The notes below the pieces were generated by a model. The model had not been told where the DNA came from, did not search any database, and was given only the letters and a program-made list of their open reading frames with translations. A program made the translations under genes and the position numbers. DNA of 64,000 bases from the NCBI RefSeq assembly GCF_029210375.1, contig NZ_JARGER010000037.1, forward strand, positions 167,332 through 231,331. Direction: 5' to 3'. The stretch comes from Nocardioides sp. YIM 152315 (GTDB lineage Bacteria; Actinomycetota; Actinomycetes; Propionibacteriales; Nocardioidaceae). Positions within the stretch are counted from its first letter, which is position 1, and each line of letters starts with the position of its first letter. Below, in pieces: positions 35,716 through 42,888 of this stretch.

Positions 35716-37017
35716 GTGCGCGGACTCGGGGAGCGGATGGGGAGCCTGGTCGCCGACACCCGTCCCCTGCGCGACGAGCACTTCCGGCGACTGTGGCTGG
35801 CGAACATCATCACGGTCGTCGGCGCGCAGCTCACGGTCGTCGCGGTCCCGGCCCAGATCTACGACGTGACCGGCTCCTCGGCGTACGTCGGGCTCACGGG
35901 CCTCTTCGGGCTCGTGCCGCTGGTCGTCTTCGGTCTCTGGGGCGGTGCGCTCGCCGACGTCTTCGACCGGCGCACGATGATGGTGGTCACGACCATCGGC
36001 CTGATCGGCACCAGCGCGCTCTTCTGGCTGCAGGCGGCGCTGGGCAACGCCGACGTGTGGGTGCTGCTGGGCCTGTTCGCCGTGCAGCAGGCGTTCTTCG
36101 CGGTCAACCAGCCGACCCGCAGCGCGATCCTGCCCAAGCTCCTCCCGATGGAGCTGCTGCCCGCCGCGAACTCGCTCAACATGACCGTCTTCCAGGCCGG
36201 CGCGATCGGCGGACCCCTCGTCGCGGGCGTGCTGATCCCGGTGGTCGGCTACGAGTGGCTCTACCTCATCGACACGATCACGCTCTTCGCGACGCTGAGC
36301 GCCGTGGTGCGGCTGCCCCGGCTGCCGGTGGAGGGCCCGACGACGAGCCCCGGCCTGCGGTCGGTGCTGGAGGGGTTCCGCTACCTGGCCGGCCACCCGG
36401 TGCTGCTGATGTCCTTCGTCGTGGACCTGATCGCGATGATCTTCGGCATGCCGCGGGCGCTCTTCCCCGAGATCGCGCACGTCTCCTTCGGTGGACCGGA
36501 CGAGGGCGGCCTGGTCTTCGCCCTGCTCTTCGCGGCGATCCCGGCGGGCGCCGTGGTCGGCGGCGTCTTCTCCGGCTGGGTCTCGCGCGTCGACCGGCAG
36601 GGGTACGCCGTCATCGTCTGCATCCTCGTCTGGGGCGCGGCGATGACGGGCTTCGGTGTCGCGGTAGGTCTGGCAGAGCAGTGGCAGACCACGATGCTGA
36701 GCGTCGCGCTGCTGATGCTCGTGATCGGCGGCGCCGCCGACATGGCGTCCGCGGCCTTCCGCACGAGCATGCTCCAGAGCGCCGCGAACGACGCGGTCCG
36801 CGGGCGGCTGCAGGGCGTCTTCATCGTGGTCGTCGCCGGCGGGCCGCGGATCGCCGACGTGGTGCACGGCGCGGGCGCCGCGATGGTCGGCACGGCCGCG
36901 GCCGCGGCCGGCGGCGGCGTCCTCGTCGTGATCGGCACGGTCGTCGCGGCGATCGCCGTGCCGTCGTTCGTGCGCTACCGGATCGCCCGTTCCGCTGACC
37001 CGTCAGAAGGTTTCTGA
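35716..37017 (+). CDS. Major facilitator superfamily exporter (EntS/MFS_3 type)
   Basis: 433 residues, 12 predicted helices. N-terminal RNFRRLW-like start (DEHFRRLWLANIITVVGAQL), the MFS motif A region LWGGALADVFDRRTMMV (~75-91), QPTRSAILPKLLPMELLPAA (~136-155) typical of EntS-like exporters, and a C-terminal half with QSAANDAVRGRLQGVFIVVV. Likely proton-driven export of a siderophore or drug-like compound; no biosynthetic genes are near. GTG start eight bases after TAAGTT. The hairpin at 36994-37026 covers its stop. Confidence 0.9.
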   Translation: MRGLGERMGSLVADTRPLRDEHFRRLWLANIITVVGAQLTVVAVPAQIYDVTGSSAYVGLTGLFGLVPLVVFGLWGGALADVFDRRTMMVVTTIGLIGTSALFWLQAALGNADVWVLLGLFAVQQAFFAVNQPTRSAILPKLLPMELLPAANSLNMTVFQAGAIGGPLVAGVLIPVVGYEWLYLIDTITLFATLSAVVRLPRLPVEGPTTSPGLRSVLEGFRYLAGHPVLLMSFVVDLIAMIFGMPRALFPEIAHVSFGGPDEGGLVFALLFAAIPAGAVVGGVFSGWVSRVDRQGYAVIVCILVWGAAMTGFGVAVGLAEQWQTTMLSVALLMLVIGGAADMASAAFRTSMLQSAANDAVRGRLQGVFIVVVAGGPRIADVVHGAGAAMVGTAAAAAGGGVLVVIGTVVAAIAVPSFVRYRIARSADPSEGF

Positions 37018-37026
37018 CAGGTCAGC
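36994..37026. terminator. Shared terminator containing both stop codons of convergent genes
   Basis: GCTGACC (36994-37000) plus GTCAGAA (37002-37008) pair with TTCTGAC (37012-37018) plus GGTCAGC (37020-37026), a 14-bp stem with one opposed C/A. The MFS TGA (37015-37017) and the DinB gene stop (37022-37024) are both within the stem. Confidence 0.75.
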
Positions 37027-37525
37027 GGGGAAGCAGGCCGCGCAGGTAGGCCGCCTGGCCGACGTGCTGGGCGTCGTCGTCGACGATGCTGACGAGCCGG
37101 ACGCCGCGCGTCACCGGCGGGTCCCAGTCGCGGTCGACGACGTCGTCGAGATCCTCCGACGTCACCGTGCGCAGGTAGGCGACCGTCGCCTCGTGGGTGG
37201 CCCGCAGGTAGCCGCCGAGCAGCTCGGCACTCGCGCGCAGCTTGTCGACCTGCTCGCGGGAGTGACCGTAGCCGTGGTCGCCCGGGTCGAGGTCGAGCCC
37301 GAACCGCTCCGCCCACCCCTGGCTCGACCACACCTCGTCGGTGCCGGCCAGCGGCGAGACCTGGGCGTCCTGGACGCGCGCGGCGTGCCAGACCAGCCAC
37401 GCGATCGAGTTGGCGTCGGGGGTCGGACGGTGGGCGAGCTGCTCCTCGGTGAGACCGTCGACCGCGGCCAGGCCGTTTTCCTGCACGCGCTCGAGGAAGT
37501 CGATGAAGACGTCTGCCGGTGTCAT
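37022..37525 (-). CDS. DinB family protein (DUF664, mycothiol transferase-like)
   Basis: 167 residues. DUF664/DinB features: FIDFLERVQENGLAAVDGLT, SIAWLVWHAARVQDAQVSPL (metal-ligand His ~51), WAERFGLDL, LGGYLRATHEATVAYLRTV and DDDAQHVGQAAYLRGLL with a late His. In actinobacteria members are mycothiol- or bacillithiol-dependent S-transferases. TATCGT stands seven bases before the ATG. Next to the MFS gene on the other strand and 22 bp after the start-side of the DUF429 fusion gene's end; no operon link proven. Confidence 0.88.
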   Translation of the reverse strand: MTPADVFIDFLERVQENGLAAVDGLTEEQLAHRPTPDANSIAWLVWHAARVQDAQVSPLAGTDEVWSSQGWAERFGLDLDPGDHGYGHSREQVDKLRASAELLGGYLRATHEATVAYLRTVTSEDLDDVVDRDWDPPVTRGVRLVSIVDDDAQHVGQAAYLRGLLPR

Positions 37526-37532
37526 GCCACCG

Positions 37533-37538
37533 ACGATA
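37533..37538 (-). promoter_or_regulatory. Leaderless-type -10 box TATCGT of the DinB gene
   Basis: Minus strand TATCGT, seven bases, ATG at 37525. It lies within the 22-bp gap to the upstream gene. Confidence 0.5.
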
Positions 37539-37547
37539 GTGCGCCGG

Positions 37548-39203
37548 TCAGGACCGCATCCGCTCCAGACGGGTTTGCAGCAGCGGCACGCGGTGGGCGT
37601 TGCCGGGCAGCTCGACGTACCTCTCGCCGTACGCCGCGAGCAGGGCGTCGTCGAGGCGCCGGACCGCGCCGGGCGGGTACTTGTAGGCCATCGCCGCATC
37701 GATCTCGGCGGCGCCGATCGTGGCGGACGCGAGGACGTTGCCCAGCTCGCCCAGCGTGGTGATCCCGAGCTCGCCCAGCAGCGCGACGATCCAGGCGTAG
37801 TGGTCGGTGCGGGACCACTCGGCGTCGGGGTACTGACCCGCGAGGTACGCCGCGAGCTCCCGCGCACTGATGCCGACGGCACCGATGTCGGGCTCGTCGA
37901 CGGCGCTGCCGCGGAGGCGCTCGCGGATCGTCGTGAACTCCTGGTCGGCGAGCTCGAGCAGCCCGGCCGCGAGCGTGAAGCGGCGGTCGAAGTCGACGAC
38001 GTGCTCCGCGGGCACCGAGCCCTTGTAGCGGATGTCGTGCTCGAACTCCGCCCAGGCGTGCTGGAGCACGGTGCGCACCTGCACCTGCGCGACCCGGCCG
38101 TCGTCGCGGGCCACCTGCAGGTGGCGGCTCGCGTAGCCGAACCGCCCCTGCCGGGCGGTCTCCCGCCCGAGGTCGCGGTCGTCGAGGATCCGCAGCTGGG
38201 TGCCGAGCACGTCGGCGACCGCGGCGACGTCGGCGCGCACGTAGGTGATGACGCGCACCCCGACCTGGTCGCCGATCTCGGTCAGGGGGTCGGTGTAGGC
38301 GGGCGTGCCGTCGACGACCCGGGCGGCCTTCGCCGCGAACGAGTCGACTCCCTTGGCCCGGCCCGTCACCGACAGGTAGTTGATGCCGGCCTCGTCGAGG
38401 ATCGAGGTCACCTGCGCGACGTACTCGCCCGCGACCGCGACCAGGTCGGGGTGCCGCTCGGCGTACTCCTCGACGGCCCGACGGATGACACCGTGGGTGT
38501 CGAGCAGCGTCGGGGTGACGATGTAGCCCTGCTCGAAGGAGCCGTACGTCGTGACCCGGGCCGGCCAGCGGTGCGCCATCAGCGCGACGTAGGCGCACAC
38601 GACCGCGTCGACCTGGTCCTCGGCCCGCCCGAGCTCGGTCTTGCGGCCCGCCTGTTCGACCTGGGTGCGCAGGGCGCGCCACGTCGGGTCGGGCGGCACC
38701 AGCCGCTCGACGTGGTCCATCAGCCGCAGCAGCTCGGCGCGCAGGGAGTCGAGGGTGCGGCCGCGCTTGTCCTTGTACTTCAGGGTCTTCGAGAGGTTGA
38801 ACAGCACGATCGTCGCCGGGTGCGGGTAGACCTCGATCGCCCGTCGCTGGCGTCCGGAGCGCGGGTCCATGTCGAGGCCGAGCAGCTTGCAGACCTTCGC
38901 ACCCCGAGGCCCGTCGGCCATCTCCACCTTGCCGAGGTTGGTCGGGTGCGCGCCGGCCTCGAACTGGTGGAAGTCCCTGTTGAGCTCCTGCTCGGCGACC
39001 CGGGACCCGGTCGGGTTCGTGACGATCAGGGGCGCGTCGATGCCGACCAGGCACGGACCCTCGACGTACGCCGCGAGCACGTCGCGGATCTCCTCGTCGG
39101 TGTGGACGCTGGAGAGGTGCACGAGGTGGCCGCCCTCGTCGAGGACGGCCAGGCCGGTGCGCTGCCGTTGACCCCAGGCGAGGTCGATGCCCACGTAGAA
39201 CAC
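37548..39203 (-). CDS. Fusion of DUF429 (RNase H-like) with RelA/SpoT alarmone-synthetase domain
   Basis: 551 residues from GTG 39203. Residues ~1-215 form a DUF429 domain: FYVGIDLAWGQ (Asp7), LVGIDAPL (Asp56), RAIEVYPHPA (Glu124) and AEDQVDAVVCAYVALM (Asp196/Asp199), a set of acidic residues consistent with an RNase H-fold active site. Residues ~245-405 form a RelA/SpoT nucleotidyltransferase: VTGRAKGVDSFAAK (Arg282, Lys284, Ser288, Lys292), IGDQVGVRVITY (Asp312), FGYASRH (Tyr357, His361) and VAQVQVRTVLQHAWAEFEHD. In that last motif the usual catalytic Glu of (V)E(V)Q(V)RT is Gln373. No HD hydrolase domain or TGS. A helical C-terminal region (~406-551) is unassigned. The protein could make or bind (p)ppGpp-like nucleotides and act on nucleic acid; activity is unproven. 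Confidence 0.85.
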   Translation of the reverse strand: MFYVGIDLAWGQRQRTGLAVLDEGGHLVHLSSVHTDEEIRDVLAAYVEGPCLVGIDAPLIVTNPTGSRVAEQELNRDFHQFEAGAHPTNLGKVEMADGPRGAKVCKLLGLDMDPRSGRQRRAIEVYPHPATIVLFNLSKTLKYKDKRGRTLDSLRAELLRLMDHVERLVPPDPTWRALRTQVEQAGRKTELGRAEDQVDAVVCAYVALMAHRWPARVTTYGSFEQGYIVTPTLLDTHGVIRRAVEEYAERHPDLVAVAGEYVAQVTSILDEAGINYLSVTGRAKGVDSFAAKAARVVDGTPAYTDPLTEIGDQVGVRVITYVRADVAAVADVLGTQLRILDDRDLGRETARQGRFGYASRHLQVARDDGRVAQVQVRTVLQHAWAEFEHDIRYKGSVPAEHVVDFDRRFTLAAGLLELADQEFTTIRERLRGSAVDEPDIGAVGISARELAAYLAGQYPDAEWSRTDHYAWIVALLGELGITTLGELGNVLASATIGAAEIDAAMAYKYPPGAVRRLDDALLAAYGERYVELPGNAHRVPLLQTRLERMRS

Positions 39204-39281
39204 GGGGCACAGCCTGCCCTACCAGGCCCTGCCCGCGCTGCGCGAGGACGCCCGGCACGACGTACCTCTCCGGCGCCGGGG

Positions 39282-39431
39282 TCAGAGTCCGGCGCGCTCC
39301 AGGGCGACGCGGGCGGTGCGCGCGGCGTTCTGGGCGCGGCGGGCGCGGCGGTTCCGGGCCGCGCGGTCCGCCGACCCGGCGCGCAGCGCGTGGTCGAGGA
39401 CGATCGCGGGGTTGACGCTGAGGGGATTCAT
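39282..39431 (-). CDS. Small basic protein, unknown
   Basis: 49 residues: MNPLSVNPAIVLDHALRAGS then an Arg/Ala-rich helix (ADRAARNRRARRAQNAART). The ATG is preceded by GAGAAGGCAGTC, a fair ribosome-binding site, and codon third positions are G/C as in real genes. Too short for family assignment; the strongly basic helix could bind nucleic acid. It lies downstream of psuG with a 131-bp gap containing a CCCGATG/CATCGGG hairpin (39482-39508). Confidence 0.5.
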   Translation of the reverse strand: MNPLSVNPAIVLDHALRAGSADRAARNRRARRAQNAARTARVALERAGL

Positions 39432-39551
39432 GACTGCCTTCTCGGGAGTGGGCCGGGTGGATCTCGTGGCAGTCCACGCTCCCCGATGAGGCGCTGCCAG
39501 ACATCGGGAGGAGTCCCGAGATCGCGGCCAGATACGCCGTCGACGGCGAGA

Positions 39552-39567
39552 GCTGAGGTGCCTCAGC
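39552..39567 (-). terminator. Short hairpin overlapping the psuG stop codon
   Basis: GCTGAGG (39552-39558), TG loop, CCTCAGC (39561-39567). The psuG TGA (39563-39565) is in the right arm. A second small hairpin (39482-39508) follows downstream. Confidence 0.45.
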
Positions 39568-40486
39568 GCACGGCGTACGCCGCCGCGATCGCGGCGCCGA
39601 GCCGCGCGTTGTGGCGCACCAGGGCGATGTTGGCGGTCAGCGAGGCGCCGCCGGTGATCTCGACGATGCGCCCGAGGAGGTACGGCGTGGCGTCCTTGCC
39701 GTGGATGCCGAGGCGACCCATGTCGGCCAGCGCCTGCTCGATGATCACGCCGATCTCGTCGTCCGGTATCTCGTCCTCGGCGGGGATCGGGTTGGCGACG
39801 ACGATGCCGCCGTCGAGGCCGAGGTCCCACTTCGCCCGCATCACCGCCGCGACCTCCGCGGCGCCGTCGACGCGCATCGGGGCGCCGAAGCCGCTGGAGC
39901 GGGAGTAGAACGACGGGAACTCGTCGCTGCCGTCGACCAGCACCGGCACGCCGAGCGTCTCGAGGGTCTCGAGGGTCAGGCCGATGTCGAGGATCGACTT
40001 CACGCCCGCGGAGACGACCGCCACCGAGGTCTGGCCGAGCTCGGTGAGGTCGGCGCTGACGTCGAAGGTCTGCGGAGCCTCGCGGTGGACGCCACCGAGG
40101 CCGCCGGTGACGAACACCCGGATGCCGGCCATCGCGGCCACGCGCATCGTCGCGGCGACGGTCGTGGCGCCGTGGGCACCTCGCGCCACGACGTACGGCA
40201 GGTCGCGGACGCTGACCTTGGTGACGTCGTCGTCGCTGGCGAGCAGCTCGAGCTGCTCGGGCGAGAGCCCGACGCAGAGCCGACCGTCGAGGACCGCGAC
40301 GGTGGCGGGCGTCGCGCCGTGGTCGCGGACGATGCCCTCGACCTCGGTCGCCATGGCGACGTTCTGGGGGTAGGGCATGCCGTGGCTGATGATCGTGCTC
40401 TCGAGCGCGACGACCGGGCGGCCCTCGGCGATGGCGTCGGCGACCTCGGGCGCGAGCTGCAGGGCGGGGTGGGGGACGGCGGTCAT
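39563..40486 (-). CDS. psuG: Pseudouridine-5'-phosphate glycosidase
   Basis: 307 residues, the usual length. Family motifs: ALESTIISHGMPYPQNVAMA (~28-47), TKVSVRDLPYV (~88-98), GIRVFVTGGLGGVHREAPQT, VVSAGVKSILDIGLTLETLE (with the catalytic Lys) and SGFGAPMRVD. It reversibly splits pseudouridine 5'-phosphate to ribose 5-phosphate and uracil. The ATG overlaps the kinase stop (ATGA at 40483-40486): the kinase makes the substrate for this enzyme, so the pair is a complete pseudouridine-degradation unit. Confidence 0.95.
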   Translation of the reverse strand: MTAVPHPALQLAPEVADAIAEGRPVVALESTIISHGMPYPQNVAMATEVEGIVRDHGATPATVAVLDGRLCVGLSPEQLELLASDDDVTKVSVRDLPYVVARGAHGATTVAATMRVAAMAGIRVFVTGGLGGVHREAPQTFDVSADLTELGQTSVAVVSAGVKSILDIGLTLETLETLGVPVLVDGSDEFPSFYSRSSGFGAPMRVDGAAEVAAVMRAKWDLGLDGGIVVANPIPAEDEIPDDEIGVIIEQALADMGRLGIHGKDATPYLLGRIVEITGGASLTANIALVRHNARLGAAIAAAYAVR

Positions 40487-41592
40487 GCGTGGGTGCTCCT
40501 GACGAGGCGTTCGGTGAGGTCGGGCCGCACGGTGTGCGGGCTGGCGATGGTGAGTGCGGCGGCCGCGTGGCCGTACGTCGCGGCCGCGGCCGGCGCCGCC
40601 CCGCCGAGCAGGGCGTGGCAGAAGGCGGCGAGCATGGCGTCGCCGGCACCGGTGACGTCGACGACCTCGGTCGGTACGGCGTCCAGGGTGGTCGTCCCGG
40701 CGGGGCCGCTGAGCAGCGAGCCGCCGGAGCCCAGGCGCACCCAGACCAGCTCGACGCCGCGGCGGTGCAGCGCCGCGACCGCCCGCTCGACCTGGCGTTG
40801 GGTGCGCGTGGGCAGGTCGGTGAGCGCGGCCAGCTCGTCGCGGTTGGGGGTCACGACGTGGACCGGCCGGTCGGCGACGAGGAGTGGCGCGAGCGCCGCC
40901 GCCTTGGGGACGCTGACCGGCTCGAGGACGACCCGCGCGCCGACCCGAGCGGCGAGGTCGAGTGCGAAGTCGAGGGTCGCCGTCGCGAGGTTGCCGTCGA
41001 GGACGACGAGCGACGCCGCGGCGACGAGGTCGCGGGCAGCGGCGACGTGGTCGCTGTCGAGCTCGTCGGTGGCGGCCATGTCCGAGACCGCCACGAGGAG
41101 CTCGCCGTCGACGTCGAGGACCGCGGTGTAGGTGCCGGTCGACCGGGCGCTGCGGCGTACGTGCTCCACGTGCACGCCGGCGGCCGAGGTCGCGGCGAGC
41201 ACCTGGTCGCCCGGCCCGTCGGAGCCGATCGCGGCGACCAGGTGGGTGCGGGTGCCGAGGCGGGCGAGGTTCTCGGCGATGTTGCGACCGACGCCACCCG
41301 CCGACATCGTCGCCGTGCCGGGGTTGCTGGTGCCGGAGACGACGGCGCGCCGGCTGCGTGCCTTGACGTCCAGGTTGGCCCCGCCGACGACCACGACCGA
41401 CTGCTGCTCGCTCAGCACGTAGCCGCGTCCCAGGATGACGCCCTTCTTGCCGAGGTTGGACAGGTGCACGTTGACGGCGGCGCGCGTGGTGCCGAGCTCG
41501 CGGGCGATGGCCTCGGACCCGATCAGCGGATCGCGACGGAGCAGGGCCACGACCTCGCGCTCCCGATCGGTCAGACTCACACTTGTCAGCAT
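40483..41592 (-). CDS. PfkB-family carbohydrate kinase with N-terminal winged helix; probable pseudouridine kinase
   Basis: 369 residues. Residues ~6-60 are a winged HTH (LTDREREVVALLRRDPLIGS, AIARELGTTRAAVNVHLSNL, GYVLSEQQSV), followed by a ribokinase fold: VVVVGGANLDVKARS (~65-79), SAGGVGRNIAENLARLG (~96-112), and the catalytic DVTGAGDAMLAAF near the end. E. coli YeiI has the same HTH-PfkB layout. Overlap with psuG assigns it to pseudouridine phosphorylation. The HTH may allow the enzyme to regulate its own operon in response to substrate. Start ATG 41592, without Shine-Dalgarno. Confidence 0.9.
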   Translation of the reverse strand: MLTSVSLTDREREVVALLRRDPLIGSEAIARELGTTRAAVNVHLSNLGKKGVILGRGYVLSEQQSVVVVGGANLDVKARSRRAVVSGTSNPGTATMSAGGVGRNIAENLARLGTRTHLVAAIGSDGPGDQVLAATSAAGVHVEHVRRSARSTGTYTAVLDVDGELLVAVSDMAATDELDSDHVAAARDLVAAASLVVLDGNLATATLDFALDLAARVGARVVLEPVSVPKAAALAPLLVADRPVHVVTPNRDELAALTDLPTRTQRQVERAVAALHRRGVELVWVRLGSGGSLLSGPAGTTTLDAVPTEVVDVTGAGDAMLAAFCHALLGGAAPAAAATYGHAAAALTIASPHTVRPDLTERLVRSTHA

Positions 41593-41643
41593 AAGCCATC
41601 TTTGGTCCGGCAAGCGCCCGGTTGGTCTGGCAGGCTGACGGTC

Positions 41644-42102
41644 GTGAGCATCGCGAGCCGAGTCCTGTCGACGCGCTGGTTGGTCCGTGCCCCGATCCCG
41701 ATCTTCCGCCACGGGTTCGGCTGGCTCTTCGGCCGACGGCTGCTCCTGCTGGAGCACGTTGGTCGAACCTCCGGTCACCCCCGGTACGTCGTGCTCGAGG
41801 TGGTCGTGCCGGAGGGTCCCGACGCGGTGATCGTCGCGTCGGGCTTCGGGCCGAGGGCCCAGTGGTTCCGCAACGTCGTCGCCACGCCCGCCTGCCACGT
41901 CACGCTCGGACGGACCCGACGCGCGGCGGTCGCGGAGGTGCTCGACCGCGGCGAGCTGGACCGGGTCCTCGCCGACTACGCGCGTCGTCATCCCCGCGCC
42001 TGGCGGAGGCTCTCGGCCACCATGCTCGAGCTCAACGGCCAGCCGGCGGACGGCTCCCCCGACATCCCGCTGGTGCGGCTGGTGCTGGGCGAGGCCACCT
42101 GA
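41644..42102 (+). CDS. Nitroreductase/deazaflavin (F420)-dependent oxidoreductase, Ddn family
   Basis: 152 residues from GTG 41644. Split-barrel Ddn/Fgd-related family: LLLEHVGRTSGHPRYVVLEV (~35-54), AVIVASGFGPRAQWFRNVVA (~62-81) with the GxxxxWxxNV motif, and a C-terminal PLVRL. Members reduce quinones or nitro compounds with F420H2 in mycobacteria. CAGGCT lies seven bases before the GTG. Divergent from the kinase gene, 51 bp away. Confidence 0.88.
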   Translation: MSIASRVLSTRWLVRAPIPIFRHGFGWLFGRRLLLLEHVGRTSGHPRYVVLEVVVPEGPDAVIVASGFGPRAQWFRNVVATPACHVTLGRTRRAAVAEVLDRGELDRVLADYARRHPRAWRRLSATMLELNGQPADGSPDIPLVRLVLGEAT

Positions 42103-42147
42103 CGGAATCCGCTGGCTCCGTGGGCGGCGGGCCGCCACACTGAGCAC

Positions 42148-42789
42148 GTGCCCACGACCAGTCAGTGGCTCGCGTTCCTGGTGGCGAGCGCGCTCTTCAT
42201 CCAGCTCCCGGGTCCGAGCCTGCTCTTCACCATCGGCCGGGCCCTGACCGTCGGCCGCCGCGACGCCCTGCTCTCGGTGGTCGGCAACGCGCTGGGCATC
42301 ACCGCCCAGGTGCTCCTCGTGGCCGTCGGCCTCGGCGCCGTCGTGGCCGCGAGCGCCCAGGCCTACACGGCGTTGAAGATCGCCGGCGCGGCGTACGTCG
42401 TGTGGCTCGGCGTCCAGGCGATCCGCCACCGGGCCGACGCGCGGACCGCCCTCGGCGCGGTCGACGACCTCGCGGTGGGGCGGGCCTCGGCACACCGTTC
42501 GCTGCGGATCGGGTTCACGGTGGGGCTCACGAACCCGAAGACCATCGTGTTCTTCGTGGCCTTCCTGCCGCAGTTCGTCAACGAGTCCGCCGGCCACGCG
42601 GGCCTGCAGCTCGCCCTGCTCGGCGTCGTGTTCGGCACGATGGCCGGCTGCTCCGACAGCGTCTGGGCGCTGGCCGCCGGCCGGGCGCGGGACTGGTTCG
42701 CTCGTCGACCGGCCCGCCTCGACACGCTCGGCGTCGCCGGGGGCGTGATGATGATCGGCCTCGGCGCGACCATGGCGGCCTCCGAGTAG
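42148..42789 (+). CDS. LysE family translocator (amino-acid/homoserine lactone exporter)
   Basis: 213 residues, six hydrophobic segments. The start has QWLAFLVASALFIQLPGPSL (LysE/RhtB PGP motif), then FTIGRALTVGRRDALLSVVG, and KIAGAAYVVWLGVQAIRHRA; GFTVGLTNPKTIVFFVAFLP is the family's central signature. Exports small amino acids or derivatives. GTG start six bases after CACACT; a second copy of the composite palindrome lies just downstream, between it and the convergent PucR gene. Confidence 0.92.
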   Translation: MPTTSQWLAFLVASALFIQLPGPSLLFTIGRALTVGRRDALLSVVGNALGITAQVLLVAVGLGAVVAASAQAYTALKIAGAAYVVWLGVQAIRHRADARTALGAVDDLAVGRASAHRSLRIGFTVGLTNPKTIVFFVAFLPQFVNESAGHAGLQLALLGVVFGTMAGCSDSVWALAAGRARDWFARRPARLDTLGVAGGVMMIGLGATMAASE

Positions 42790-42812
42790 TCCCCGACCTC
42801 TCGGGCATTGCT

Positions 42813-42874
42813 GGCACTTCTCGGGTGTTGCAACCGCCGAGAGGTGCCGGAGTACCCGGTGCACCGGGTATTCC
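42813..42874. repeat. Composite palindromic element, copy 2
   Basis: Hairpin GGCACTTCTCGG (42813-42824) with CCGAGAGGTGCC (42837-42848), then a 26-bp palindrome at 42849-42874 centred on GTGCAC. Compared with copy 1 the changed positions in each stem become G-U wobble pairs (T42818/G42843 and G42852/T42871), so pairing in RNA is kept. It lies between the convergent LysE and PucR genes and may act as their terminator. Confidence 0.78.
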
Positions 42875-42888
42875 GCGGACGGACCGCC

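Noticed and set aside
37548..39203. Toxin-antitoxin pair with the neighbouring DinB gene
   Set aside because: The DinB gene has its own leaderless box and a complete enzyme fold; no antitoxin-like gene overlaps the fusion gene.
40489..41643. Plus-strand coding extension before the nitroreductase gene
   Set aside because: The frame is open but antisense to the PfkB gene and has no similarity; the split-barrel domain begins at GTG 41644.
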